A DNA stretch of 32,846 nt from NCBI RefSeq assembly GCF_014653275.1, contig NZ_BNAL01000030.1, positions 1 to 32,846 of the forward strand, read 5' to 3'. This document shows, piece by piece, positions 23,133-31,849 of the stretch. Within the stretch, counting starts at the first letter, position 1; every line of letters begins with the position of its first letter. The DNA comes from Deinococcus piscis (GTDB lineage Bacteria > Deinococcota > Deinococci > Deinococcales > Deinococcaceae). Made by a program: the position numbers and the translations under genes. The notes beneath the pieces were generated by a model. It did not search any database and was not told where the DNA came from. It saw only the letters and a program-made list of their open reading frames with translations.

Positions 23133-24824
23133 CTAAGCTCCAAAGCCTCCGTGCTCGTCCCGCAGTTCGCGCTTGAGCACCTTGCCGGTCGCACCCAGCG
23201 GCAACTGCTCAAGAAAGACCGTGTCGTCGGGCAACCACCATTTGGGAAAGCGCTCCTGAATAAATTCGGTCAGCTCGGCGTGGGTCGCCTGCGCACCGGG
23301 GCGCAGCTGCACCAGGGACAGCGGGCGCTCGTCCCACTTGGGGTCATGGCGGGCAATCACAGCGGCCAGCGCCACGGCGGGGTGGCCCATCAGGGCATTT
23401 TCCAGCTCAACCGAACTGATCCACTCGCCGCCCGACTTGACCAGGTCCTTGGCGCGGTCCTGAATGGTCATGTAGCCCTGCGGATTAATAGTGGAGATGT
23501 CACCGGTGTCAAACCAGCGCAGGCCGTCCACCTCCACAAACGCGCCCTCGCCTGCCCCGCCGTAGTACGAGTTGGTGACCCAGGGACCACGCACCAGCAA
23601 GCGGCCCATCGTTTGGCCGTCGTGCGGCACCTTCTGGCCGTCCTCGGAGAGCAGCATCAGGTCCACCAGTGGCACGGCGCGGCCCTGGGTGGCCCGCAGC
23701 GCGTAGCCTGCGTCGCTGCGCGGGTCCAGGCCGGGAGGCATGTTGCTGGCAGTGCCCAGCGGGTGGGTTTCGGTCATGCCCCAGGCGTGAATCACGTTCA
23801 GGTTATGGCGCTCCTGAAACGCGCGAATCATGCTTTCGGGTGCGGCAGCCCCGCCGATGATCACGCGCTCCTGCGGGCTGAGGTCGTAGGGTTCTCCGGC
23901 TTCTGCCGCGCGGTCCAACTCGGCCAGCAGCCCCAGCCAGATGGTGGGCACACCCGCGCTGGCGGTAACGCCCTCGGCCTGCATCAGCCGGGCGAGGTTC
24001 GGGCCATCGTTGAACATGCCCGAATACACCTGCGACGCCCCAAACATGGTGGCCGCGTAGGGAATCCCCCAGGCGTTGACGTGAAACATGGGCACCACCG
24101 GCAGAATGCGGTCGCGCTCGGACATATTCAGGCCGTCCTTGCTGGCGATACTGAAAGAGTGCAGCACGGTAGAGCGGTGGGTGTACACCACGGCCTTGGG
24201 CTGCCCGGTGGTGCCGGAGGTGTAGCACATGCCAGCAGCCTCGCGCTCGTCAATCTCGGGGTAGCGCTCCAGCGGGGCTTGGTCCATGACCCAGCGGTCG
24301 TAGTCATGGACCCTGGGGTGGTCTACCGGCTGAGGCACCGGCCCCATCACCAGGATGGTTTCGATCTTTGGGCAGTGCTCCAAGATGGCCGGAATCATCG
24401 CCGCAAAGAGGTTCTCGATCATCAGCACGCGGCTGCCTGCATCGTTCAGAATCCAGGCGATCTGCTGGGGGTGCAGCCGAATATTGACCGTGTGCAGCAC
24501 GAAGCCGCCGCTGGGAATGCCCAGATAAGCTTCGAGGTGCCTAAAAGAGTTCACGCCCAGGGTGGCGACCCGGTCACCCCGCCCCAGGCCCAGGGCACTC
24601 AGACCCCCGGCCAACCGGCGCGCCCGCTCGGTCACCTCGCCGTAGGTGGTGCGGTGCGTGGCAGGCACGGGATTGCCCTGCTCATCGCGGCCAGCGGGCA
24701 GCAGACTGACCACCTCACGCTCTGGGAAATAGGTGCGGGCACGCTCCAAAATGGCGGGAATGGTCAGCTGGACATCCATCATGGTGCCCTGGATAGAGCT
24801 GGCAAAAGGGGACGTGGCGGTCAT
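23133..24824 (-). CDS. Long-chain fatty-acid--CoA ligase (AMP-forming)
   Basis: This enzyme activates a carboxylic acid as acyl-AMP and transfers it to CoA. The 563 residues show the ANL superfamily motifs: the P-loop [17 protein letters not shown] (residues 201-217), [12 protein letters not shown] near 335, WFDTGDIS and [20 protein letters not shown], and the C-terminal catalytic Lys in [11 protein letters not shown] near 549. The sequence resembles the Thermus medium/long-chain acyl-CoA synthetase type. Unlike most genes here it has a classical SD (AAGGAGG, 6 nt from ATG) and a longer, AT-richer upstream region. A paaG-like gene nearby also handles acyl-CoA, but it is not co-transcribed. 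Confidence 0.92.
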   Translation of the reverse strand: MTATSPFASSIQGTMMDVQLTIPAILERARTYFPEREVVSLLPAGRDEQGNPVPATHRTTYGEVTERARRLAGGLSALGLGRGDRVATLGVNSFRHLEAYLGIPSGGFVLHTVNIRLHPQQIAWILNDAGSRVLMIENLFAAMIPAILEHCPKIETILVMGPVPQPVDHPRVHDYDRWVMDQAPLERYPEIDEREAAGMCYTSGTTGQPKAVVYTHRSTVLHSFSIASKDGLNMSERDRILPVVPMFHVNAWGIPYAATMFGASQVYSGMFNDGPNLARLMQAEGVTASAGVPTIWLGLLAELDRAAEAGEPYDLSPQERVIIGGAAAPESMIRAFQERHNLNVIHAWGMTETHPLGTASNMPPGLDPRSDAGYALRATQGRAVPLVDLMLLSEDGQKVPHDGQTMGRLLVRGPWVTNSYYGGAGEGAFVEVDGLRWFDTGDISTINPQGYMTIQDRAKDLVKSGGEWISSVELENALMGHPAVALAAVIARHDPKWDERPLSLVQLRPGAQATHAELTEFIQERFPKWWLPDDTVFLEQLPLGATGKVLKRELRDEHGGFGA

Positions 24825-24830
24825 GGGTGG

Positions 24831-24837
24831 CCTCCTT
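24831..24837 (-). promoter_or_regulatory. Shine-Dalgarno AAGGAGG of the acyl-CoA ligase gene
   Basis: This is the strongest SD in the window, 6 nt from the ATG. The 120-bp gap behind it has an AT-rich patch with AATTAATT (24879-24886) and a TAACCT (minus strand, 24866-24871) that may be the -10; I find no clear -35. Confidence 0.75.
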
Positions 24838-24950
24838 GAAGGGGGGAAAGAATGTCAAGTGTGTAGGTTATGAAGGGGAATTAATTATGGCATAGCCGGT
24901 TACAGGTGTAGCCCTGCGCCGGGCCAGCGCCGTGCAAGTGGTAGCAGCGC

Positions 24951-25382
24951 TCAGGTCTCGCGGGGGGCGGGCCGCTGAGTCTCCTGCTGGCTCACGCGGG
25001 CCAGCCACAGTTCCAGAATCTGCACCGCCGCCGCTTCGTCGAGGTCCTCAGCGCCCAGAGCCCGCGCCCGCTGCGTGGTGAAGCGCTCGTCTTGATAGTC
25101 CACCCGGTAGCCTTGCTCGGTCAGGATGCGCCCAAAAGCCCGCACCCGGTCAGCGGCGGGGCTGCGGGCACCATCGGTTCGCAGCGGCAGCCCCAGCACC
25201 AGCACCTCTGCGCCGGTTTCCTCTACCCTCAGCCGAACGGCCTTGAGGTCCAGCGGCAGCCGCTTTCTGAGCACACTGCCGCGTCCGAAGGCCAACCGGC
25301 CCTGACTGACGGCAAAACCGATAGAGCGCTTGCTGACATCCAGAGCCAGGGCAGTCGGGGCGGGCGGGGTCCGCTGGGTCAT
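24951..25382 (-). CDS. ruvX: Pre-16S rRNA nuclease YqgF / RuvX-type RNase H fold protein
   Basis: YqgF-family proteins have an RNase H fold and mature the 5' end of 16S rRNA; they are also annotated as Holliday-junction resolvase-like. The expected motifs are present: LALDVSKRSIGFAVS (Asp15; the usual form is DxGxKRIG), VLVLGLPLRTDG, QDERFTT and DEAAAVQILELWL. The 143-residue length fits. I choose the ATG with TACAAT 7 nt upstream; another ATG three codons before would lie inside the spacer. The gene is divergent from the paaG-like gene, with 38 bp between the starts. Confidence 0.88.
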   Translation of the reverse strand: MTQRTPPAPTALALDVSKRSIGFAVSQGRLAFGRGSVLRKRLPLDLKAVRLRVEETGAEVLVLGLPLRTDGARSPAADRVRAFGRILTEQGYRVDYQDERFTTQRARALGAEDLDEAAAVQILELWLARVSQQETQRPAPRET

Positions 25383-25389
25383 GCGGCCC

Positions 25390-25395
25390 ATTGTA
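25390..25395 (-). promoter_or_regulatory. -10 box TACAAT of ruvX/yqgF
   Basis: TACAAT ends 7 nt before the ATG. Confidence 0.65.
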
Positions 25396-25408
25396 GGGGG
25401 CCGGGCGC

Positions 25409-25414
25409 TAGGCT
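25409..25414 (+). promoter_or_regulatory. -10 box TAGGCT of the paaG-like gene
   Basis: TAGGCT ends 6 nt before the ATG, 13 bp from the opposite -10 box of ruvX/yqgF. Confidence 0.55.
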
Positions 25415-25420
25415 AGGCGC

Positions 25421-26209
25421 ATGACCCAATTGGTGCTGACCCGCGACCAGGCCGGGGTGCGAACCCTTAGCCTGAACAACCCTGACCGTCTCAATGCCCT
25501 GACCGCCGCCCTGGCGGGGCAACTGCTGACCGCCCTCCAGGACGCGGCCAACGACCCCGCTGTGCGCGCCGTCGTCCTGACCGGCGAGGGCCGGGGCTTC
25601 TGTGCCGGGCAAGACCTGACCGAAGTGGCCGGGCCGCTGCTCCAGGGCCAGGGGCTGGACCTGCACGGTCACCTGGAGCGGCACTACCGCCCCGTGATTG
25701 AAGCCATCCGCGAGATGGACAAGCCTGTGATTGCCGCCGTAAATGGCGTCGCTGCCGGAGCCGGAGCCAGCCTGGCCCTGGCCTGCGACCTGCGGGTCAG
25801 CAGCGAAGACGCGCAGTGGGTGCAGATTTTCTCCAACATTGCCCTGATTCCGGACGCGGGCAGCACCTGGTTTTTGCCGCGCCTGGTGGGCTTTGGCCGC
25901 GCCTTTGAGCTGATGAGTCTGGCCGAGAAACTGAGCGCCCAGCAAGCCCTGGAACTGGGACTGTGCCAGCAGGTCTTCGGGGCGGACACTTTCGCGCAGC
26001 AGGCCCAGGCTTACGCCGAGACCTTCGCCGCCCGGCCCGCGCTGGCCCTGGCCCTGACCAAGCGGGCGCTGAATGCGGCCCTGACCGGCACCCTGAGCGA
26101 CTCGCTGACCCTGGAAGCCGAGTTGCAGCAGCAGGCTGGCGAAAGCGCCGACTTCCGCGAAGGGGTGCAGGCCTTTATGGAAAAGCGCCCGCCCAACTGG
26201 AACCGCTGA
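25421..26209 (+). CDS. Enoyl-CoA hydratase/isomerase, PaaG-like
   Basis: The crotonase fold is clear: FCAGQDL (about residues 60-66) and NGVAAGAGASLALACDLR (108-125) form the oxyanion hole. ALIPDAGSTWFLPRLVG with Asp145 resembles PaaG, the ring 1,2-epoxyphenylacetyl-CoA isomerase, rather than short-chain hydratases, which carry a Glu near residue 144. The C-terminal FREGVQAFMEKRPPNW is typical. No other phenylacetate genes are in the window, so the role may be in another acyl-CoA route. The length (262) is normal. Confidence 0.9.
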   Translation: MTQLVLTRDQAGVRTLSLNNPDRLNALTAALAGQLLTALQDAANDPAVRAVVLTGEGRGFCAGQDLTEVAGPLLQGQGLDLHGHLERHYRPVIEAIREMDKPVIAAVNGVAAGAGASLALACDLRVSSEDAQWVQIFSNIALIPDAGSTWFLPRLVGFGRAFELMSLAEKLSAQQALELGLCQQVFGADTFAQQAQAYAETFAARPALALALTKRALNAALTGTLSDSLTLEAELQQQAGESADFREGVQAFMEKRPPNWNR

Positions 26210-26249
26210 GGCCCCAGCACAGCGGCCAAAGGGCAGTAAGACGGTAACG

Positions 26250-26290
26250 AAAAAAAGAGGGCGGCCCTCCACACGGAGAAAGCCGCCCTC
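26250..26290 (-). terminator. Intrinsic terminator of the Rrf2-family gene
   Basis: On the minus strand a 9-bp stem (GAGGGCGGC / GCCGCCCTC) with a 16-nt loop is followed by seven T. It lies 15 nt after the Rrf2 stop and also insulates the paaG-like gene. Confidence 0.85.
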
Positions 26291-26304
26291 TCACCTTGCA
26301 GGGG

Positions 26305-26796
26305 TCAGGAATGGCCCACTGATTCGGCGGGAACCGGCGGCAATGGGCCGAGTTGCAGCAGCCGGGCATGCTCCTGGCGCTGGCTGTCTTCAATCAGATC
26401 GGCCAGGGTGGTGCTGCCCAGCACGTCGCGCAGGGCCTGGTCCACCCGCTGCCACAGGTCCAGGGTGCCGCAGACATGTTTGCCGTCACAGACATGATTT
26501 TCCTCGACACATTCCACCGGGGCGATGCTGCCTTCCAGCGCCGTGACCACGTCGTAGGCAGAAATCTGGTCGGCGGGGCGGGCCAGCCGGTAGCCACCAT
26601 AAGCGCCGCGCACGCTTTTGATAAATCCGGCGCGGCGCAGGTTAGAGGCGATCTGCTCCAGATAATGCTGGCTGAGGTCCTGGCGCTCAGCCACGTCCTT
26701 GAGCGGTACAGCCCGGCCCTCGCCAGGCGTTCCGCCGCCGCGCCCGATTTCGATCAGGGCGCGCAGCCCGTACTGTGCTTTGGTGGACACCCACAT
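26305..26796 (-). CDS. Rrf2-family transcriptional regulator with Fe-S-type cysteines
   Basis: The winged helix (about residues 3-75) has the family pattern STKAQYGLRALIEIG, LSQHYLEQIASNLRRAGFIKS and VRGAYGGYRLARP. Three cysteines follow at 96, 103 and 109 (C-x6-C-x5-C), as in IscR and NsrR, which hold an Fe-S cluster and sense cluster status, iron or NO. IscR itself has C-x5-C-x5-C, so the spacing differs by one residue. Length 163 is usual. TATACT lies 6 nt upstream of this ATG and an inverted repeat covers the -35 region, which suggests autoregulation. No isc or suf genes are in the window. Confidence 0.9.
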   Translation of the reverse strand: MWVSTKAQYGLRALIEIGRGGGTPGEGRAVPLKDVAERQDLSQHYLEQIASNLRRAGFIKSVRGAYGGYRLARPADQISAYDVVTALEGSIAPVECVEENHVCDGKHVCGTLDLWQRVDQALRDVLGSTTLADLIEDSQRQEHARLLQLGPLPPVPAESVGHS

Positions 26797-26802
26797 GCGC
26801 TG

Positions 26803-26808
26803 AGTATA
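26803..26808 (-). promoter_or_regulatory. -10 box TATACT of the Rrf2-family gene
   Basis: TATACT ends 6 nt before the ATG. Confidence 0.7.
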
Positions 26809-26817
26809 CCCCCTAAA

Positions 26818-26834
26818 CCGTACGGGAAATACGG
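26818..26834. promoter_or_regulatory. Candidate Rrf2 operator
   Basis: CCGTA and TACGG are perfect inverted arms around 7 bp (CGGGAAA). The site lies 9 bp upstream of the -10 box, over the -35 region of the Rrf2 promoter, where a dimeric repressor would block polymerase. This is inference from position and symmetry. Confidence 0.45.
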
Positions 26835-26947
26835 GATTAAGCGCGAGGAGCAGAAGGCAAAAGGCCAGAGGCTTCAGGAACCGACTTCCCCCAGCCAATC
26901 ATCCGCTTTGTGTCATCTGCTTGCTGCCCCATCTCCCATCCACCATT

Positions 26948-26953
26948 TACACT
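26948..26953 (+). promoter_or_regulatory. -10 box TACACT of the chorismate-enzyme gene
   Basis: TACACT ends 7 nt before the ATG and excludes a start 17 codons earlier. Confidence 0.6.
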
Positions 26954-26960
26954 GTCCCCC

Positions 26961-28877
<1,917 letters not shown>

Positions 28878-28886
28878 AATCCAAAA

Positions 28887-29474
28887 ATGAAAGAACCCCC
28901 CACTGGGCAGCTCAAACGTCAAGACAAGGCCATGAACGAGGCAGACACGTCAGCCCTGCTGAGCCGCGCCTTTTGCGGACGCACGGCCACCATCGGCGCG
29001 GATGGCTACCCCTACGCCGTGCCGAACCTGTTCGTGTGGATGGATGGTCAAATTTATCTGCATACCGCCCGCTACGCTGGCCACTTTCTGACCAATGTGC
29101 GCCACTATGACAAAGTCTGCTTTGAGGTGGACGAAGCGGGCGAGGTCTACCCTTACGGCCATATTGAGTGTGATACCTCAGTGGCTTATGTCTCAGCCGT
29201 GGTGTTTGGACACATCCGCATTGTGGAAGATGAAGCGGAGCAGATTCGCTTCTACACGGCCTTCATGGACAAATACGCGCCCGCCGATTCATGGGGCCGC
29301 GAGCAGGATTCTTTTCCGAGGATAGGCGGCACAGTGGTTTACGCGATTACGCCGCACAAAGTGACGGGCAAACTCAGCCCTCTCCCCGTCCCTGCCGAGC
29401 GCTGGCCCGCGAAAAACGACACCGCTTCTCCCGGCTGGACAGGCTCCGGACAACAAGGTAAGGCGCAGAAATGA
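28887..29474 (+). CDS. Pyridoxamine 5'-phosphate oxidase-like flavoprotein
   Basis: The split beta-barrel of the PNPOx-like family is suggested by TATIGADGYPYAVPNLFVW (about residues 34-52), IYLHTARYAGHFLTNVRHYDKVCFEVD (57-83) and VVFGHIRIVED. The HTARYAGHFLTN stretch would bind the FMN phosphate. Such proteins bind FMN, F420 or heme and are often of unknown substrate. It is about 195 residues long, with a short basic N-terminus; an internal ATG at 28932 would drop 15 residues, but TAGAAT 6 nt upstream supports the first ATG. The stop overlaps the next gene (ATGA), so the two are coupled. Confidence 0.82.
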   Translation: MKEPPTGQLKRQDKAMNEADTSALLSRAFCGRTATIGADGYPYAVPNLFVWMDGQIYLHTARYAGHFLTNVRHYDKVCFEVDEAGEVYPYGHIECDTSVAYVSAVVFGHIRIVEDEAEQIRFYTAFMDKYAPADSWGREQDSFPRIGGTVVYAITPHKVTGKLSPLPVPAERWPAKNDTASPGWTGSGQQGKAQK

Positions 29475-30187
29475 GCGACCTGCTTCACATCAGCCCCGAC
29501 ATTCAGTCCCGTTTTCCCGGGTACAAGGGCCTTGTCCTGGTGGCAAAGGGCCTGACCAACGGCCCCAGCGATGAGCGGAGCCGGGGCTGGCTTGGCGAAG
29601 CCGAAGCGCACGCCCGCGCTCAGTTTGCTGACCTGCCTCCCGCACAGCATCCGCATTTTCAGGCGTGGCACGAAGCATTCCGCTCTTTTGGTGTCAAGCC
29701 CAAAAAGATGCCCAATTCGGCAGAAGCCCTGATTGCCCGCGTGTTGAAAGGCGGCGAACTGCCCGCCATCAACCGACTCACCGACGCTTACAACGCCGTC
29801 AGTGTGCGGTTTGCCGTGCCCTGCGGCGGCGAGGATTTGGAGCATGTCACAGCGCCTGTCACCCTGAAAGTCGCTGATGGCAGCGAACCGTTCGAGACGA
29901 ACAAAGACGGCACAGCCTTCACCGACCATCCACCCGCAGGCGAAGTGGTTTGGGCCGACGGGCAGGGCGTCACCTGCCGCGCCTGGAACTGGCGGCAGGG
30001 CACCCGCACCCGCCTCACCGAAACGACGACAGATGCATATTTCCTCTTTGACGCACTGCCCCCGGTGACTTGGGAGGAACTGGAGGCGGCGGGAGATGAA
30101 CTAGAGCGGCTCCTGCGCGAAATCGCACCTGATGCAGAGCTGGAGCGTCTGCGCCTGAATGCCGCAGTCAGCCATGCTGGAGCTTAG
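29471..30187 (+). CDS. B3/B4 tRNA-synthetase-type domain protein
   Basis: The stand-alone B3/B4 domain resembles the editing region of phenylalanyl-tRNA synthetase beta subunit. Typical stretches are FRSFGVKPKKMPNSAEALIARVLKGGELPAINRLTDAYNAVSV (about residues 70-112, here given in shortened sense as FGVKPKK, INRLTD and YNAVSV) and the late DAYFLFDALPPV. Such proteins may clear mischarged tRNA or have a different role; no substrate is proven. It overlaps the preceding flavoprotein gene by 4 nt and the aminotransferase gene by 14 nt, so all three should share an mRNA. Confidence 0.82.
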   Translation: MSDLLHISPDIQSRFPGYKGLVLVAKGLTNGPSDERSRGWLGEAEAHARAQFADLPPAQHPHFQAWHEAFRSFGVKPKKMPNSAEALIARVLKGGELPAINRLTDAYNAVSVRFAVPCGGEDLEHVTAPVTLKVADGSEPFETNKDGTAFTDHPPAGEVVWADGQGVTCRAWNWRQGTRTRLTETTTDAYFLFDALPPVTWEELEAAGDELERLLREIAPDAELERLRLNAAVSHAGA

Positions 30188-30887
30188 GCCACTTCCCACC
30201 GCCCTTCTTCACCCCGCCACGTTGCACGGCGCATCTACCTTTACTACCATTCGCACCCGACACGGGCAGCCGCTGCTGTGGCCGCAGCATCTGGCGCGGC
30301 TCTCGGCTACGGCGGCGCTGCTGGGCCTGCCTGACCCCGGCCAGCCGGAGCCGCCTGCGCTGAAGCCGCTGCCCTGGGGCCTCTTGCGGCTGACCCTCAC
30401 CGCAGATGGGCTGTACTGGAGCCACGCGCCGCTCACGCCGGGGCCGAAGCCGACGGCTGGCATAGACGTGCTGCTGACCGGCTGGGAAGTTCACCCCCAG
30501 CTGGCCGCGCACAAGACCGGCAACTACCTGCCCTACCGCCTGGCTGGAGCCGAAGCGCAGGCAGCGGGCGCATTTGAGGGCTGGCTGCGGCTGGCAGGCA
30601 CCCTGGCCGACGGCAGCCGCACTGCGCCGCTGCTGGAGCTCGGCGGCGAACTGGTCGTGCCAGCAGGGGGCCTGCCGAGCATCACGCGGGCGCATTATCT
30701 GGCAGGCAAGGGCTTTACCGAGCGCCCCGTGATGTTGGCCGAACTGCCCCACATCTCCCGCGCCTGGATTTGCGGCAGTGGCGTGGGCGTGGTGCCGGTG
30801 CGTGAGCTGTGGCTGGACGGGGAGAGGCGAGCGTTAGCTGTGCAGTGGCCGCAAGGTGGGGATGCGGTGACGGAGTGGCCGGGGTAA
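30174..30887 (+). CDS. pabC: Class IV aminotransferase, PabC-like (4-amino-4-deoxychorismate lyase)
   Basis: PabC is a PLP enzyme that splits aminodeoxychorismate into 4-aminobenzoate and pyruvate. Fold-type IV features are HGASTFTTIRTRHGQPLLWPQHLARL at the N-terminus (key parts STFTTIRT and HLARL), Lys114 in HKTGNYLPYRLAG as PLP lysine, and GSGVGVVPVREL near the end. The EGSRSN-type loop of the family is altered (DGSRTAPLLELGG). The protein has 237 residues, somewhat short. An ATG at 30159 adds five residues and is an equal candidate. The fused chorismate enzyme three genes upstream could supply its substrate; branched-chain or D-amino-acid aminotransferase activity is the alternative. Confidence 0.78.
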   Translation: MLELRPLPTALLHPATLHGASTFTTIRTRHGQPLLWPQHLARLSATAALLGLPDPGQPEPPALKPLPWGLLRLTLTADGLYWSHAPLTPGPKPTAGIDVLLTGWEVHPQLAAHKTGNYLPYRLAGAEAQAAGAFEGWLRLAGTLADGSRTAPLLELGGELVVPAGGLPSITRAHYLAGKGFTERPVMLAELPHISRAWICGSGVGVVPVRELWLDGERRALAVQWPQGGDAVTEWPG

Positions 30888-30905
30888 GGGAATTCCCCCT
30901 TCAGC

Positions 30906-31760
30906 CTATGGCTCAGCCTGCCACACCTCCCCACGCACCCGCGCATAGTTCGCGTCCAGTTCCGGCCCCAGCCGCACCAGTTCGGCCAGCCTGCGGGCCA
31001 TGCGGCTCACCTCGCGGGCCTCGTCCAGCGACAGCGCACGCCCCAGCACCCCAAATTCGCGGTAACTGAGCCATTTCTTGACCACCTGATAGCCGCCGAT
31101 GGTGTATTCCCACACGCTCAGCGGCACGTTTTCCCAGACCCAGCCGTCATTGAGCGACACGTCCAGCACGCGCCCGCCCAACTCGCTCGGCAAGTCCGAC
31201 GCCGCCCGCTCGGCCACGCGCCCGCGCCCCGGCATCACGACACTGCCGCGCTGCAAGTTGCCCCAGCCCGCCCGCACCTCGTAGCCCTGCGCCGCCGCTG
31301 CCGCCGCGTCCACCTTTTTCAGCCGCCCCACCGCGCCCAGTTCGGGGGCCGTTGCCGCGTGCGGATTGTCCAGCAACTCCGCCACCCGCGCCCCCAGCCG
31401 CGCCGACGCCTGCAAAGCCTCCAGCGTGGCAGGTAGCGGAATACGCGGCCAGTCTGCCGCCACACCCGCCGCGTTCTCGGTCAGGTACGCCGCGCTGAAG
31501 CCCACCGCCAAAGCGTGATGCCAAATCAGCGCCGCCGCTTCGGGGCTAGAGTCGGGGTCGGGTGCGCCGAGAGCAGACAAATAAGTGCGTGCGAGGGGTG
31601 AAAGATTGGCGCGGGTAGAGGTCGGAGCATCGGAAAAAAGCCCGTCAGACTGAGCAGAAGTCGAGTTGAGGAGGATGGGGAAATGTCGGGCGTGTCCACT
31701 AACTGCGTCGTAGTCAACAATGTCCTTTGAAAAATAGAACGGGACCTCAGTAGGTGACAA
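30906..31760 (-). pseudogene. C-terminal remnant of a type ISP restriction-modification enzyme
   Basis: SVWEYTIGGYQVVKKWLSYRE and LDANYARVRGEVW are typical of the C-terminal target-recognition part of single-chain helicase-methyltransferase (type ISP-like) R-M proteins, which normally exceed 1000 residues. Only about 280 residues remain; nuclease, helicase and methyltransferase domains are missing. The frame has no good start (TTG at best) and stays open until a TGA inside the 42-bp palindrome next to the IS. The upstream 200 bp are clearly less GC-rich than the rest. It is most likely a dead fragment truncated by insertion or deletion beside the IS. Confidence 0.72.
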
Positions 31761-31792
31761 CTTCAGTTCGATGCTGTCCCAGACGGCAAAAA

Positions 31793-31834
31793 CAAACAGT
31801 TGCCCCCATCAAGCTTGATGGGGGCAACTGTTTG
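31793..31834. repeat. 42-bp perfect palindrome
   Basis: Two 21-bp arms meet without spacer at AAGCTT. On the minus strand the hairpin is followed by TTTTTG, so it could stop transcription leaving the IS leftward. It ends 15 nt before the transposase start and may also block translation from read-through mRNA. Confidence 0.9.
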
Positions 31835-31849
31835 CGGTCTCCTGGGAGT

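Noticed and set aside
22968..24839. Plus-strand frame of 623 codons opposite the acyl-CoA ligase
   Set aside because: Antisense to a full ANL enzyme with all motifs. The product has low-complexity His/Arg/Gly content and no recognisable fold.
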